64,000 nt of DNA from NCBI GenBank assembly GCA_949130485.1, contig OX422191.1, positions 9,357,446-9,421,445 of the forward strand, given 5' to 3'. Below are positions 27,230 through 38,443 of the stretch, piece after piece. Under the pieces are notes generated by a model. That model had not been told where the DNA came from. It saw only the letters and a program-made list of their open reading frames with translations, and did no database searches. This DNA comes from Agelas oroides. Its lineage: Eukaryota; Porifera; Demospongiae; Agelasida; Agelasidae. Position 1 is the first letter of the stretch. Every line of letters starts with the position of its first letter. Made by a program: the position numbers and the translations under genes.

Positions 27230-30200
27230 ATGGAAGGTAAACTCTACTATCTATGACACAACTGCTTGATTGAGCCAGTCGAGTCGGGGTTGCTGCAGAG
27301 AAGGGCCATCACAGTACATGTACATACATGTACATGGCAGGTTTTTAAATGGCATGCGTATAGAGGTTCTGCATGTGATGTCATCAAAAGGGTTAAATTT
27401 ATTAATTTTAATTTAATAGTCTTGCCAATTTTTCTAGGCAATAAGCAAGGTCTAAATAGCTTAAATCTCAAGTGAAAATTCTAAATTAATGATAGTTGAT
27501 TTTATATAAATTGTCAAAGTTTGATCTTTTAGCATTAACTTGTATGGTGAGTGGCAAATTTTGCCACTCGCTGTACAAATCCTATGCAAAATGTTTGACT
27601 TTAAGAATTTATATAAAATCAATGGAAAGGAGTTAGGCCTTCATATTTTAGATTTAAGTTAGCTGGACCATCAGTATTACCTGCAAATGTTTGGAATGGC
27701 TAATTATGAATTTTAAATTGGTGATGACGTCACTGCAGAACCTCTATACAACTTGTTCATTTAATAGGGCTCGCAATGGAAGTGCAGCAATTTCAAATCT
27801 AGAACTAAATATATATCGGAGATACAGACCGTAATAGTTGGTGCACAGAGCTACAAACTTGGATTTCAGCACACTTGATTCAAGGTTTAATATTCCATCT
27901 TTGATTTTTGCAATGAGGAGTGGTCGTGTAGCTATACTTTAGCCAGTACTCTAAAGTATCCACTTTGGTTTTTTATTGACCGATTACTATGAATGTTGGA
28001 GACCAAGATGGCCCAACACTGATTGACTTTGAGACTACTCTCTGTCGTACAGGTCAAGGTACAAAGCGAACTCAACCACAAGACGGTGCCAATGATCCTA
28101 AGAAGCCAAGGATGGCAAGGCGACCATATTGTGAAAAGTGTGCTGGCTGTCTAGAGAAAAACGATTGTGGAATCTGTGACAACTGCAAGTAAGGAATATG
28201 TGGGGAATGTCTGAAATGATAAATTTCTGGTTATTTGTCCCCGTAACTGTACATGAAGTAAGTTATTCATAGTTCGACTCTATCTGTTGATGTATCCAAT
28301 ACTTCAATAATTGTGCAATAATTTGACTCTCTTCTTGCAAAGGAAAAAAAAAAGGTTCGGAGGGGATGGCAAGCAAAAAGGAAGATGCATGTAAGTATGA
28401 GTTTCCCACTGCAAAAATGTGCTTGCAACTTGCTATATACATGATGATTACTATGGTCGTATGACTGAGCATAATAGGAGTCAAGACCACACAATCTGCA
28501 TTCCATACCCATATTACACGGACCATTAGATCAGTGCATAGAGTGGATCTGGAATGTAATATTTTGTTCTTGCATTATGAATACCCAGTATCAAGAGCAC
28601 ATGCATGATGATGTCATTTTCATCCATCCACAATAAAAATGACATTCTTGTTGGGATAAGATATCACCCAATTAGCATAGAAACTTTTTCTGCAGAAAAC
28701 GACAATGCCAGGAGCTGAAGTCTGTACCAAAAGAGAAAACCAGGAAGAAAAGCAAGTTTACATGGCTGAATATCATATACTCGTAATTATACTGTGTAGC
28801 TACATGCTTGTTAAATGGACTTTAAAAAAAGTACAAGGTTGATTTAACCCAAGGTGGGTCACCTCATGCAGTTCCGCCATTGCAAGCATGCAAGAATTTC
28901 GTTTGTTACCTATATTCACGGTTTACTGGAACTTTGAGTAGACAAGGGATATAACCCTAAACCATGGCAACAGGTGAGAGATAAGCCTGAGGCTACTGAG
29001 ATGACCTGTCTTTGGATAAATCAACCTCTAATTATTTTAATATTTGACGCATGGGCAGCTAGATACAAACTACCATAGAAACTGGTTGATAGGCACATAA
29101 TCATATACAGCTATAGTTTAGCGCATAATTTCAAATGGGTGCATAAATTCTTCCTGTCATTAGGAACTATTCAAATGGCACAACCACTTGTTACACATGT
29201 CATAACCCTGATGCATTTGTTCATATAAACTGCTAATAAGCACAGTAGGAAGTCACTTATCCAAACTTCAGTTATCCGAATCTTCACTTATCCAACCCCC
29301 TATAATAACGATATTCATCAATATTTTGATGTGCAATGTGTGCATTAAATGGAAAGTACTCTGCTTTGTATACAAATAGTATTGTTTCACTTCTCCAAAC
29401 ATTTCAGTTATCCGAACACCCTTCCATCCCAACGTGCTTGGATAAGCGACTTCCTACACAGCAAAAGCATTTGGGTTACTTCAACCGTTGTCTGAGTTGC
29501 ATCAGTGTGACCGAGGAATGCTACCAAATAGGTTTTCTTGAAAGTTCATCGAGGAGCTTTTTCAGTTCCATTAGTTAACCTCATCTTTTTTGTTGTTTCT
29601 TTCTTTGATCGTACACAGCTGCCCCTGGATAGTTGGTTGCATGGTTGTGGTAGTAATGCCAGGAATGTAGCCAAATAAGTCTTCTGAAAGATGAGGCTAA
29701 CTAATGGAACTGAAAAAGCTCCTCGATGAACTTTCAAGAAAACCTATTTGGTAGCATTCCTTGGTCACACTGATGCAACTCAGACAACCTAAAATGTGGT
29801 TGAAGTAACCCAAATGCTTTTGCTGTGTACTTGCTGCTGCATACAACAGGCGTAGGCACCAGTTTCTACTGTACTCAAGCTAGCTACTCTAGTACTGTTT
29901 CTGGCTACAATGTGATTCATGAATATGTCATGCATGCACATGTACACACACCAATGTATGTCCAACCAGATGATCAACCACCACCACCACAACAACAGCA
30001 AATAGGTGAACTTACAGTTCAACTGAACCAAAACCTCGGAGATGGTTCATTTGGTACTGTGTACAAGGCAAGCTACCAAGGTACACCAGCGGCAGCCAAG
30101 TATCTCTACCACCCAGTGCAAGACTATGAGAGTTTCAAACACAAGCTGGAAACCCTTCAACAATTAACCCATCCCAATCTAGTTGCCTACTACACAGAAA

Positions 30201-33200
30201 TCATGTGTCCCGGTCCACAAAGCAGACGTCCAATTCTAGTCATGGAGCTAATGGAGAAAACCCTGACACAGTTTCTTGAAGAAGCAGAGCACGACATCCT
30301 GATCCACTTGCAAGTCAATCTTTGTCTTGATATCACGTTTGCACTAGCGTACCTTCACTCACAGCAGATAGTGCATGGTCACCTGACCAGTAACAATGTT
30401 CTCCTTGTTGGCACAACTGCAAAGGTGGCTGACTTCGGAATGTCCAAGCTCCTCGATACCCAGTCTTCTGTTACGCAGCCTGCTTCATACTTGCCTCCAG
30501 AGGCAAGGCTGTCTCATCCAGAGTTTTCTGAGAAATGTGATGTCTTTAGCCTTGGTGTGCTGTTAGTTCAGATCATTACTAAGGAAGCGCCCACACCTGA
30601 TACTAGGGAAACGCTCACACCTAGTATTAGGGAACAGCAGCTTGATGTCATCAGTCTTGGTGGGCGGGTAGTTCAAATAGTAACAACCATTCCTCAACAA
30701 CAGCTTGCCCCTCTCTCTGAGGTAGACAGGAGGCAGCAACACATCCAGAAGATTGTGTCTACACACCCCTTACGAGATATCGCACTTCAGTGTCTCAAAG
30801 ATACTGCAATGGAGCGTCCAACAGTAAAGAAAGTTGTAACCAAACTCAATGCAGTTAGGTATCATCCACAGTATGAAGATAGCTTGAAACAGGAAAGAGA
30901 AAAGGCTCAACGGGAGGTTGCACAGCTGAAAGAAAAGCTGAAATCAAAAGAGGAACTTGCCCTGAAAGAGATACAGGAGAGTGAAAAACAAATGCGGCTA
31001 GCTCGACGGGAGATTGTGCAGCTACAAGCAGAGTTGAAATCAAAAGTGGAGTTTACCCAAAAGCAGAAACAGGAGAATGAGAAACAGAAGGAAGTACTAC
31101 TGCAGCAAGTGAAAGAGAGAGATCAGGAAATTGCATCTATTCGACTCACTTTTGGAAAACAGCATCAAACATTGCTGGCTTTGAAAAAAGAGGTAGAAGT
31201 CAAATCAATACAAGTACAAGACAGGAACAAACAAATCCTGAAACAGAGCCAGGAAAGTCAGAAGCAGATGGGATTAGCTCAACGGGAGATTGCGCAGCTG
31301 AAAGGAGAGCTGAAATCAAAGGAGGAACTTGCCCTGAAAGAGAAACAGGAGAGTGAGAAACAGATGGAAAAATTACAGCAGCAACTGAGAGAAAAAGAGT
31401 TGAGAATCACAACCGTTCAAACTGCTTATGGAACACAACATCAAGCACTACTGGTTATGACAAGCAAGCTACACGAGTCAGAAGGAGCGCTGGCTTTGAG
31501 AAAAGAGCTAGAAGAAAAAGTTCAGGACAAAGATGAACAAATCCAAGCATGTGAAATGGAAGTCAAGAAACTTTTACAGCAAAGTCAGAAAAAAGATGTC
31601 AAGATTTCAGAGTTGGAGGCGTGGAAGAAGACCATTAAGGACAAAACCACATCTCTAGTCTCAGGAGCAGAGCCAACATCAAAGGAGGAAGAAAAAGAGA
31701 AGTTTTTGTACTCTTCAGGTACATCTATAATCTACATGCAAGTGACTATTTAATACAAAGGGCACATTGACTTCAGCGGCTTGATAAGCCCTTGGTACAA
31801 TCCATAAATTTAAGTATCCATGGTTTGGAAATAGGACCACACTTAGAAATTTACCAAAAGTGGTCTTTTTTTATAGGAAAGTCAAAATATTTGGCAACTG
31901 CATGCACAATCATATTTATATATGTTTCTTGTATGTTGTAGTTTTGTTACAGAAACTATACAGTCAGATAAAGCAACTCACCTACATTGCATACAGTGTG
32001 TGAATTAAAATGTAATCTTTCAATCTAGCTACAGCACACATGCAGGGAACTGAAGTTATTGCACAAAGAACCTTTACTATCACACAGGAAGCTGTTGACC
32101 TTGACTTTGAAGGCTATGGATTCAAGCTACATGTTCCAGATGGCAGTCTACCAGCAGAAGTATCAGAAACACAGTTAGATGTGCGAGTTAGCTTGTCTGG
32201 CCGGTTTCAGATGCCTTCCGCTTCCAAACTCGTCAGTGCAGTCTATTGGGTCTCCAGTCCCCACAAGTTCACGAAACCCGTCACTGTCGAGATACAGCAC
32301 TGTGCTTTACTTGCTAATGATAAACAGCGTTCACAGCTTACATTTGTCCATACCATGCATACCCAGAAGAACCTTCCTTACTTATTCATGGAGCACGACG
32401 GAGGAGTCTTCACTCCCCACAGCTCATATGGTAGCTTATCACTATCCCACTTCTCTGGCATTGGTATAGTAGTTAGACGAATCCTTCGAGTGTTATTCGG
32501 ACTTCAGTCAATTGACTCAAAGCTAGGACAACAACAACAACAGCATATTCAGCAAGTGCAGCCAGCAATAGGGCAGGACATTGACTCAAAGCTAGGACAA
32601 CAAGAACAACAACAGTTGCCTGAATCATTGGTTTGCACTGAAGCAGCTCGTCAGACTGGGCAGGAAGAAGGGGGAGAGGTAGTTGAGCAATACTGTGCTC
32701 AACTCTACACAAGCAAGTTGGTCAATGAATGGAAGGTGGACTTTGTTGTCACAAAGGATCTTGATAGTTGTTTAACTGTAAGTATAAAACTACTAAATTA
32801 TTGTACGCATGTTCTTAGATGTACATACTCCACACAGGTTGTAAAAAAGGAGTACTACACTCATTGTATACGACAGTTCTCATTCGTGTTCGCTTTTAAG
32901 GAAGACCTCATTTCCCTCAAAATTCCTGAGAAGGACCAAGAGCTTGATGGGTGGAAAGTCACTCCTTTCTATATCCCTAAAGTAAGCTGCTTTTTGCATG
33001 ATATAGTAATGAATGACTGTCATTGTTAGCCTTATTTAGTTAGTCATTGTCTTCTCTGTTATTGAAGATCACAAGGCAGCAGGTTAATCACTTCAGTTCT
33101 GGGAAAAACATTCCCAGATGTGAGCTGCTTCTGCGGTGGTGTAAAGATTCACCACCAGTTTGCTTGCAGTGTGAAATTGGTCTGCTTGGTGCATGTGATC

Positions 33201-34292
33201 ACAGCTACTTCGTACTGCATCTTGATCCAGGTACATACTATCATTACAATAACTACATTTAGAGCATATTAGAGCTTATGTAGCTATATGTTCATATACA
33301 GTTGCGGAGATATCCACTCAAGAAATAGGTGAGCTGACTACTCTGACCTTCTTGGAGTATGCATGGTTGAATATACAATATTGTTTAATATGCATGGTTG
33401 AATATGCATGGTGTTGAATATACAGTATTGTTGCATCAAGGTGAAAATTGCTAGGGCGTCAATGTTTAAGCTACTTCTCTACATGATTGGGTAAACATGA
33501 GCAAGCTGCTTCAAGTATGAGCAAAATCGAGGGCCTCTCATCTGCAGATGAAGCACATAGCTACGTATTCATACATTTTTTGGCTGTGTAGCTATTAGCT
33601 AACAGCCCTTCACTCTCCATTTTGGTGACTGTAAATTGCGATACATATACATATGCAGGGCCGTATCATATGCAGGCAGCGGTTTTGGCCAATGCACTTT
33701 TTTCAACGTGAACCTTGAGCTTAAATTAATGCTTAAAGGCTGCTGCGTGTCGGCTAAGTTACGTGCAATCTGCGATCACTAGCTACCCCAGTGTGGACGT
33801 GTAGCTAGTAACTTCTGAAATCCTGCTTGCCATGAAATACAGAAAATACGATATTTTTGTCCCAAAATTGGCTTCAGAAACAATCTCTGAGCATGTAATT
33901 TAAAATAATTTCCTGGGGAGGGTACAATATAATTAAATCCATGGGTAAGAGCAAACATCGTACAAATGTGATGATGCAGTTTTACGTGCTTGTTACCTGC
34001 AGTCCCGGAGAAACAAATCAAGCTGAAGGATGTGTATGAAGACCTAATTGACATCTCCCACCACTGGCATGACCTTGGGCTGCAACTAGAACTGGAGGAA
34101 GGAACACTGGAAAATATCAAATCGGACAATCCTGAGAGTGCACAGCATTGCCTGAGAGAAATGCTAAGCACATGGCTGAAAAATGAGAGAAGGCCAACGT
34201 GGCAGACCTTGTGTGCTGTCTTGCGCAGTAGAACTGTTGGTGCAGAGAAATTAGCTAGTGACCTGGAAGCAAAGTACAAGAAAATGAACTGA
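27230..34292 (+). CDS. CPK1: CXXC zinc finger-pseudokinase-coiled coil-ZU5-Death protein
   Basis: Exons 27230-27236 (ATGGAAG start exon), 28053-28188, 28343-28390, 28696-28751, 29970-31718, 32029-32777, 32838-32981, 33068-33230, 33302-33328, 34003-34292: 1123 codons. An alternative start at 27989 reads into the CXXC exon and is also in frame. CXXC finger at about 29-68 (CEKCAGCLEKNDCGICDNC, then RFGG). The TKL-like kinase domain has the glycine loop GDGSFG (106-111), AAAK lysine (126), DFG and PPEA. HRD is replaced by HGH (IVHGHLTSNN), so it is probably an ATP-binding pseudokinase. A coiled coil of over 300 residues follows, then ZU5 (about 678-780, FKLHVPDGSLP), a UPA-like stretch, and a Death domain nearly identical to the one in the ROCO gene. 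The acidic linker exon of CPK2-5 was not found. Nuclear DNA reading coupled to death-fold signalling is inferred. Confidence 0.78.
29247..29459. repeat. MITE with AGTAGGAAGTCACTTATCCAA ends
   Basis: TAGGAAGTCACTTATCCAA at the left and TTGGATAAGCGACTTCCTA at the right are inverted repeats about 210 bases apart. Intron of CPK1. Confidence 0.85.
29457..29832. repeat. Large imperfect palindrome upstream of the CPK1 kinase exon
   Basis: Arms of about 130 bases (29457-29587 and 29688-29832) are inverted copies: AGCAAAAGCATTTGGGTTAC pairs with GTAACCCAAATGCTTTTGCT, and AGGTTTTCTTGAAAGTTCAT with its complement. A 100-base loop separates them. It would form a strong hairpin in the pre-mRNA. Confidence 0.92.
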
Positions 34293-34746
34293 ACATAGCG
34301 CCAGGTTCAACATAGTGAGCTGTCAGCCGATAGCTATCTAGCTAGGCCTAGCTGTGCAACAGTGATCGTAGCTACAGTTATATAATTACATGAAAATAGA
34401 TCATGTATATCGCTATGCAGAGTAGATCCAAGGTTTAATACTGTAACATGAAAATAGATCATGTATATCGCTATGCAGAGTAGATCCAAGGTTTAATACT
34501 GTAACATGCTATTCCTGATCCTGTGTGCAAGCTAGTGCTGTTTAATTTTACTTTCTAATAATTAGAAAGACAATCAGTATAAAATTAACGAGGGTGAGGC
34601 TGGCGGGTTGAAACTATCCTGAACACAGGCCACTTGTCTTTTCGGTCTCCGTGCAAGACCAGTCTGAGCGCCAAGCAGGTTAAACCTCGAGCGATTGCAA
34701 CAGCAGTATACTCTTTAAACCACGGCATTTTGCAAACCAGTCGGTG
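34293..34746. promoter_or_regulatory. CPK1-CPK2 intergenic region with duplicated promoter module
   Basis: A 58-base direct duplication (ACATGAAAATAGATCATGTA..., about 34387-34505) is followed from about 34538 by the promoter module shared with CPK1: TTTAATTTTACTTTC, GAGCGCCAAGCAGG, CCTCGAGCGATTGCAA and CCACGGC, ending at the ATGGAAG|GTAAA start exon. Confidence 0.6.
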
Positions 34747-36569
34747 ATGGAAGGTAAATGAACGCAACAGCGGGTGGTTTTGTGAGTATGCTAAAACTAT
34801 GATAGAAGACAGCACTAGTCAAAAGACCTGTACCAATCTTTTAATACGGAGCAATATTTGGGATATCTGTCAATGTTTTGAAGTGCTTTTTTGTTTGTAG
34901 GTAACTCGGCAAATTGGTATACAACTAGCTTACTTTTGTTTCTCACTCCTTGAGACTAAATGCATATCTCACACAACCCAGCAACCTATTTCATATGATG
35001 GGAGGAAGGTACTGGTCTACCCCCCACCCCCCAACAAGATGCAAAATGTGAATAGTAGATTGCACTCTACGTGCTAGGATGACTCAAAATAGATTTAGCT
35101 ATACCACTTACTCTCTCACTGTATACAGGTCAAGGTAGAAAGCAAGCCAGGCCACATCATGCTGCTAGAATGCCAAGGAGGAAAAAGCGAAAATATTGTG
35201 GAAAGTGTACTGGCTGTCTAGAGAAAGAGGATTGCAGAATTTGTCCAAACTGCAAGTAAGAATGTACACAACAGAAGTGTCACAAACCAGCATTTGGTGC
35301 ATGTAGCCTTGCTTCCAGGCTTCCCACTGTCTAGTGTGGTTCCGACTCAAGGATCTTCGCTGAAGAGAAGTGTCCTAGAAGCCATCTGGATAAAGCCATC
35401 TGCCTGCCTATATCAGTCTTGTATTGTGCATATTCTCCTCATTCAGCTGACAAAGGTCCACGGACCGAAACGTCCTGCACTGTTGTTGCCAATTTTTATG
35501 CTATGCTAAGCTAAAAAGATCTCTGAATCACTGTTCATAACATAGCAATGAACTTCTACGACATAGATTTTTTGTTTAGTGTTTGTAGCCAGGCTCAGTG
35601 ATAATCACTGTGTTGTACTATTTGACATTCACTACCCTCTGCACACAAGACAGACGGACCAACACCTTGTGTAGAGTAGTTGGTTTGTCTGTCCACTAGT
35701 CACTCAAACTTTCATATGAAGCAAAGTACTTTTCACTCAGACTGGCTTACAATTATGCTGCATGACCTGTGGACTTTGCTCTCCATTTTGTTCTTGTGAA
35801 GGGATCAACGAAGATATGGAGGGCCTAACAAAAGACACGCACGGTGCCTGTAAGTATGATATAGGTATTTATTATACTTCTACAATTCTCCTATTCCCAT
35901 GCCGTGCAATATCACATGTGCAGTAACTCGCGATATTGCACGCTAACTCGTGTAATATATATGTATAAGACAGATGTAGGTATGATATATACATGCTTGG
36001 AGTTATTGAGTCCTTACAATCAATGATGTAAAGAAAGCAAGCAAGGTATACATACTTTTGAGAAAATTATACAATCGGTGACAACATGTGCATTATGTAC
36101 AGAAATTTCTTCTAGAAAACGACAATGCCAGAAACTGAAGCACGTACCAAACAAGCAAACTAACAAAAAAGGCAAGTTTATATAATAATATCACAGTCAC
36201 ACTTTATTCATATACATGCTTGTTATGATTTGTGTATGTGCTTGTTAGGATAGTTGGAAAGCGTGTGTCAGCTACCAAATCTGGAATTGCTGGTGGAAGT
36301 GAAGCTACTGGGAATCTAATTGGTGGAGATCAGTCAGTAGCACAAATTGGAGGAGAGAAGACAGCTAACCTTGTGAGTGCCTCTGTGACTGGCGACAATG
36401 AAGATTCTTATTCCAGTGAATGGAGTTCTACTGATGTTTCAGAGGATGAAGATCAAGATACAGGTGAGTATTGATGAAACTCCTCCATATAGTGTTAATA
36501 TACCAGAATTATGATTAATTGATTGATGTTCCAACTAGATGTTACTGGTGATCAACAGCAGCAGCAGAG

Positions 36570-36637
<68 letters not shown>

Positions 36638-37854
36638 GACAACAACAACAATTGCATATAGGCGACCTTACAATAAAACTGAACCAAAACCTTGGAGATG
36701 GTTCATTTGGAACTGTGTACAAGGCAAGCTACCAAGGTATACCAGCAGCAGCCAAGTGTCTCTACGATCCAGCGCGCGATGAGGGGAGCTTTAAATATGA
36801 ACTGGAAACCCTTCAAGGACTCATCCATCCCAATCTGGTTGCCTATCAAACAAACACCACGCGTCCTGGTCCACAAAGCAGACGTCGTCCAATCCTTGTA
36901 ATGGAGCTGATGGAGAGAAACCTGACGCAGTTTCTTGAAGAAGCAGAGCACGACATCCCGATCCATTTGCAAGTCAGTCTTTGCTTGGATATAACTTTCG
37001 CACTAGCGTACCTTCACTCACAGCAGATAGTGCATGGTCACCTGACCAGTAACAATGTTCTCCTTGTTGGCACAACCGCAAAGGTGGCTGACTTTGGAAT
37101 ATCCAAGCTACTTGATACCCAGTCTTCTGTTACGCAGCCTACTTTGTACACGCCACCAGAGGCAAGAGTGTCTCATCCAGAATTTTCTGAGAAATCTGAT
37201 GTCTTTAGCCTTGGTGTGCTGTTAGTTCAGATCATTACTAGGGAAGCGCCCGCCCCAACTCCTCAACAACAGCTTGCCTCTCTCTCTGAGGTAGACAGGA
37301 GGCAGCAACACATCCAGAAAATTGTGTCTACACACCCCTTACGAGAGATCACACTCCTGTGTCTCAAAGATACTGCAACGGAGCGTCCAACAGCAAAAAA
37401 TGTTGTAACTAAACTCAATGCTGTTAAGTATCGTCCGCAGTATGAAGATAGTTTGAAACAGGAAAGAGAAATGGCTCAACAGGAGATTGCACAACTAACT
37501 AAAAAGCTGAAATCAGAGGAGGAATTTGTCCTAAAACAGAAACAGGAGAGTGAGGAATTACACCAACAGCTGAAAGAAAAAGACCAGAAGATTGCAGATG
37601 CTGAAATACAACATCAAGCACTACTAGAAAACAAGTCAGAAAGAGTACGGGACTTGAAAAAGGAACTAAAAGAAACAGAAACAAAGCTAAAAAATGAGTC
37701 AAAAAAAGTTCAGGACAGAGACAGACAAATCCGAGCAAGTAAGATGGAACTGAAGAAACTTGAACATCAATGTAAGGAAAAAGATGTGATGATTTCAGAG
37801 TTGAAGAGTACTATGGATAAAATTGTGTCACTAGCTTCTGCAGCAAGGCAATAA
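34747..37854 (+). CDS. CPK2: CXXC zinc finger-polyQ-pseudokinase-coiled coil protein
   Basis: Exons 34747-34753 (ATGGAAG), 35129-35255, 35802-35849, 36116-36171, 36254-36463, 36539-37854: 588 codons (587 aa). All eight CXXC cysteines are kept ([19 protein letters not shown]), but the KFGG motif is RYGG and a family glycine is Arg, so CpG binding may be altered. An acidic Ser/Glu/Asp linker (SSEWSSTDVSEDEDQD) precedes about 35 glutamines encoded by mixed CAA/CAG. The kinase domain (about 195-430) has GDGSFG, AAAK, HGHLTSNN in place of HRD, DFG and PPEA. The coiled coil (about 440-587) is shorter than in CPK1 and CPK3, and there is no ZU5 or Death domain. The third CXXC exon uses a GC donor (36172). 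AATAAA at 37959-37964 may be the polyadenylation signal. Confidence 0.8.
36550..36657 (+). repeat. Coding CAA/CAG repeat (CPK2 polyglutamine)
   Basis: About 35 Gln codons with two Arg interruptions at the start of the kinase exon. Equivalent tracts are at 47710-47811 (CPK4), 53488-53635 (CPK5), a short one at 41608-41655 (CPK3) and a residual one at 29985-30003 (CPK1). Confidence 0.95.
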
Positions 37855-38443
37855 GCTAAAGGCCATCTACTCTAGAAGTCAATTAGCTGTGTAGTGTGTG
37901 TTGTAGAATACTAGGTAGCTAAACATATACTCTTGCATGTTTAATTTTTGATGTAGATAATAAATAGTGCTCACAAAAAGTGTAGCTATGGGCCCTCTGT
38001 GATATGCTAGGATCCAAAATGTCACCCCTAGGAATACACTTCACCATTGTTTCTATAGTAACAGGTGGGTATTATTTTCCATCTACTGACAGGTACGGCC
38101 CTTTTTTGTAGCTAGATTCTGTTTCATATACCACAGGAAGTTGTAAAATAGTATTTTCACTTTGTTTCTTGTCGGAAAGCTGAAATCAAAAGAGAACAAC
38201 AACAGAGTTAGGAGAGGGAGAAACAATAGCTAAACGGGAGATTGCACAGCGGAAAGAGCCTAGGGCCGGCTACCTAGCTAGCTAGCTATACGTGGTGTTC
38301 AATTTTACTTTCCACAAATAATTAGGAAGACGATCACTGAGGCACTTGATCGATTCGGTCTGCGTGCAAGACTTATGCTAAGAAATCTCAAGTGATTGCA
38401 GTAGCAGTGCTCTCGCGAGCTACGCCTTTTTTGCAATCCGACG
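37855..38443. other. CPK2-CPK3 intergenic region: 3' flank, coil remnant and promoter module
   Basis: The 3' flank (GTGATATGCTAGGATCCAAA and following) is shared with the region after CPK5. A decayed coiled-coil fragment lies at about 38165-38265. From about 38300 the promoter module recurs: GTTCAATTTTACTTTCCA, AATTAGGAAGACGATCACT, GTGATTGCAG and GCTACGCC, ending at ATGCAAG|GTAAAG. Confidence 0.6.
38165..38265 (+). pseudogene. Decayed coiled-coil fragment of the CPK family
   Basis: Matches the repeated coil coding unit (GAAAGCTGAAATCAAAAGAG; AAACGGGAGATTGCACAGC) but contains stops and frame changes. Same position relative to CPK2 as the intact orphan coil downstream of CPK5. Confidence 0.6.
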
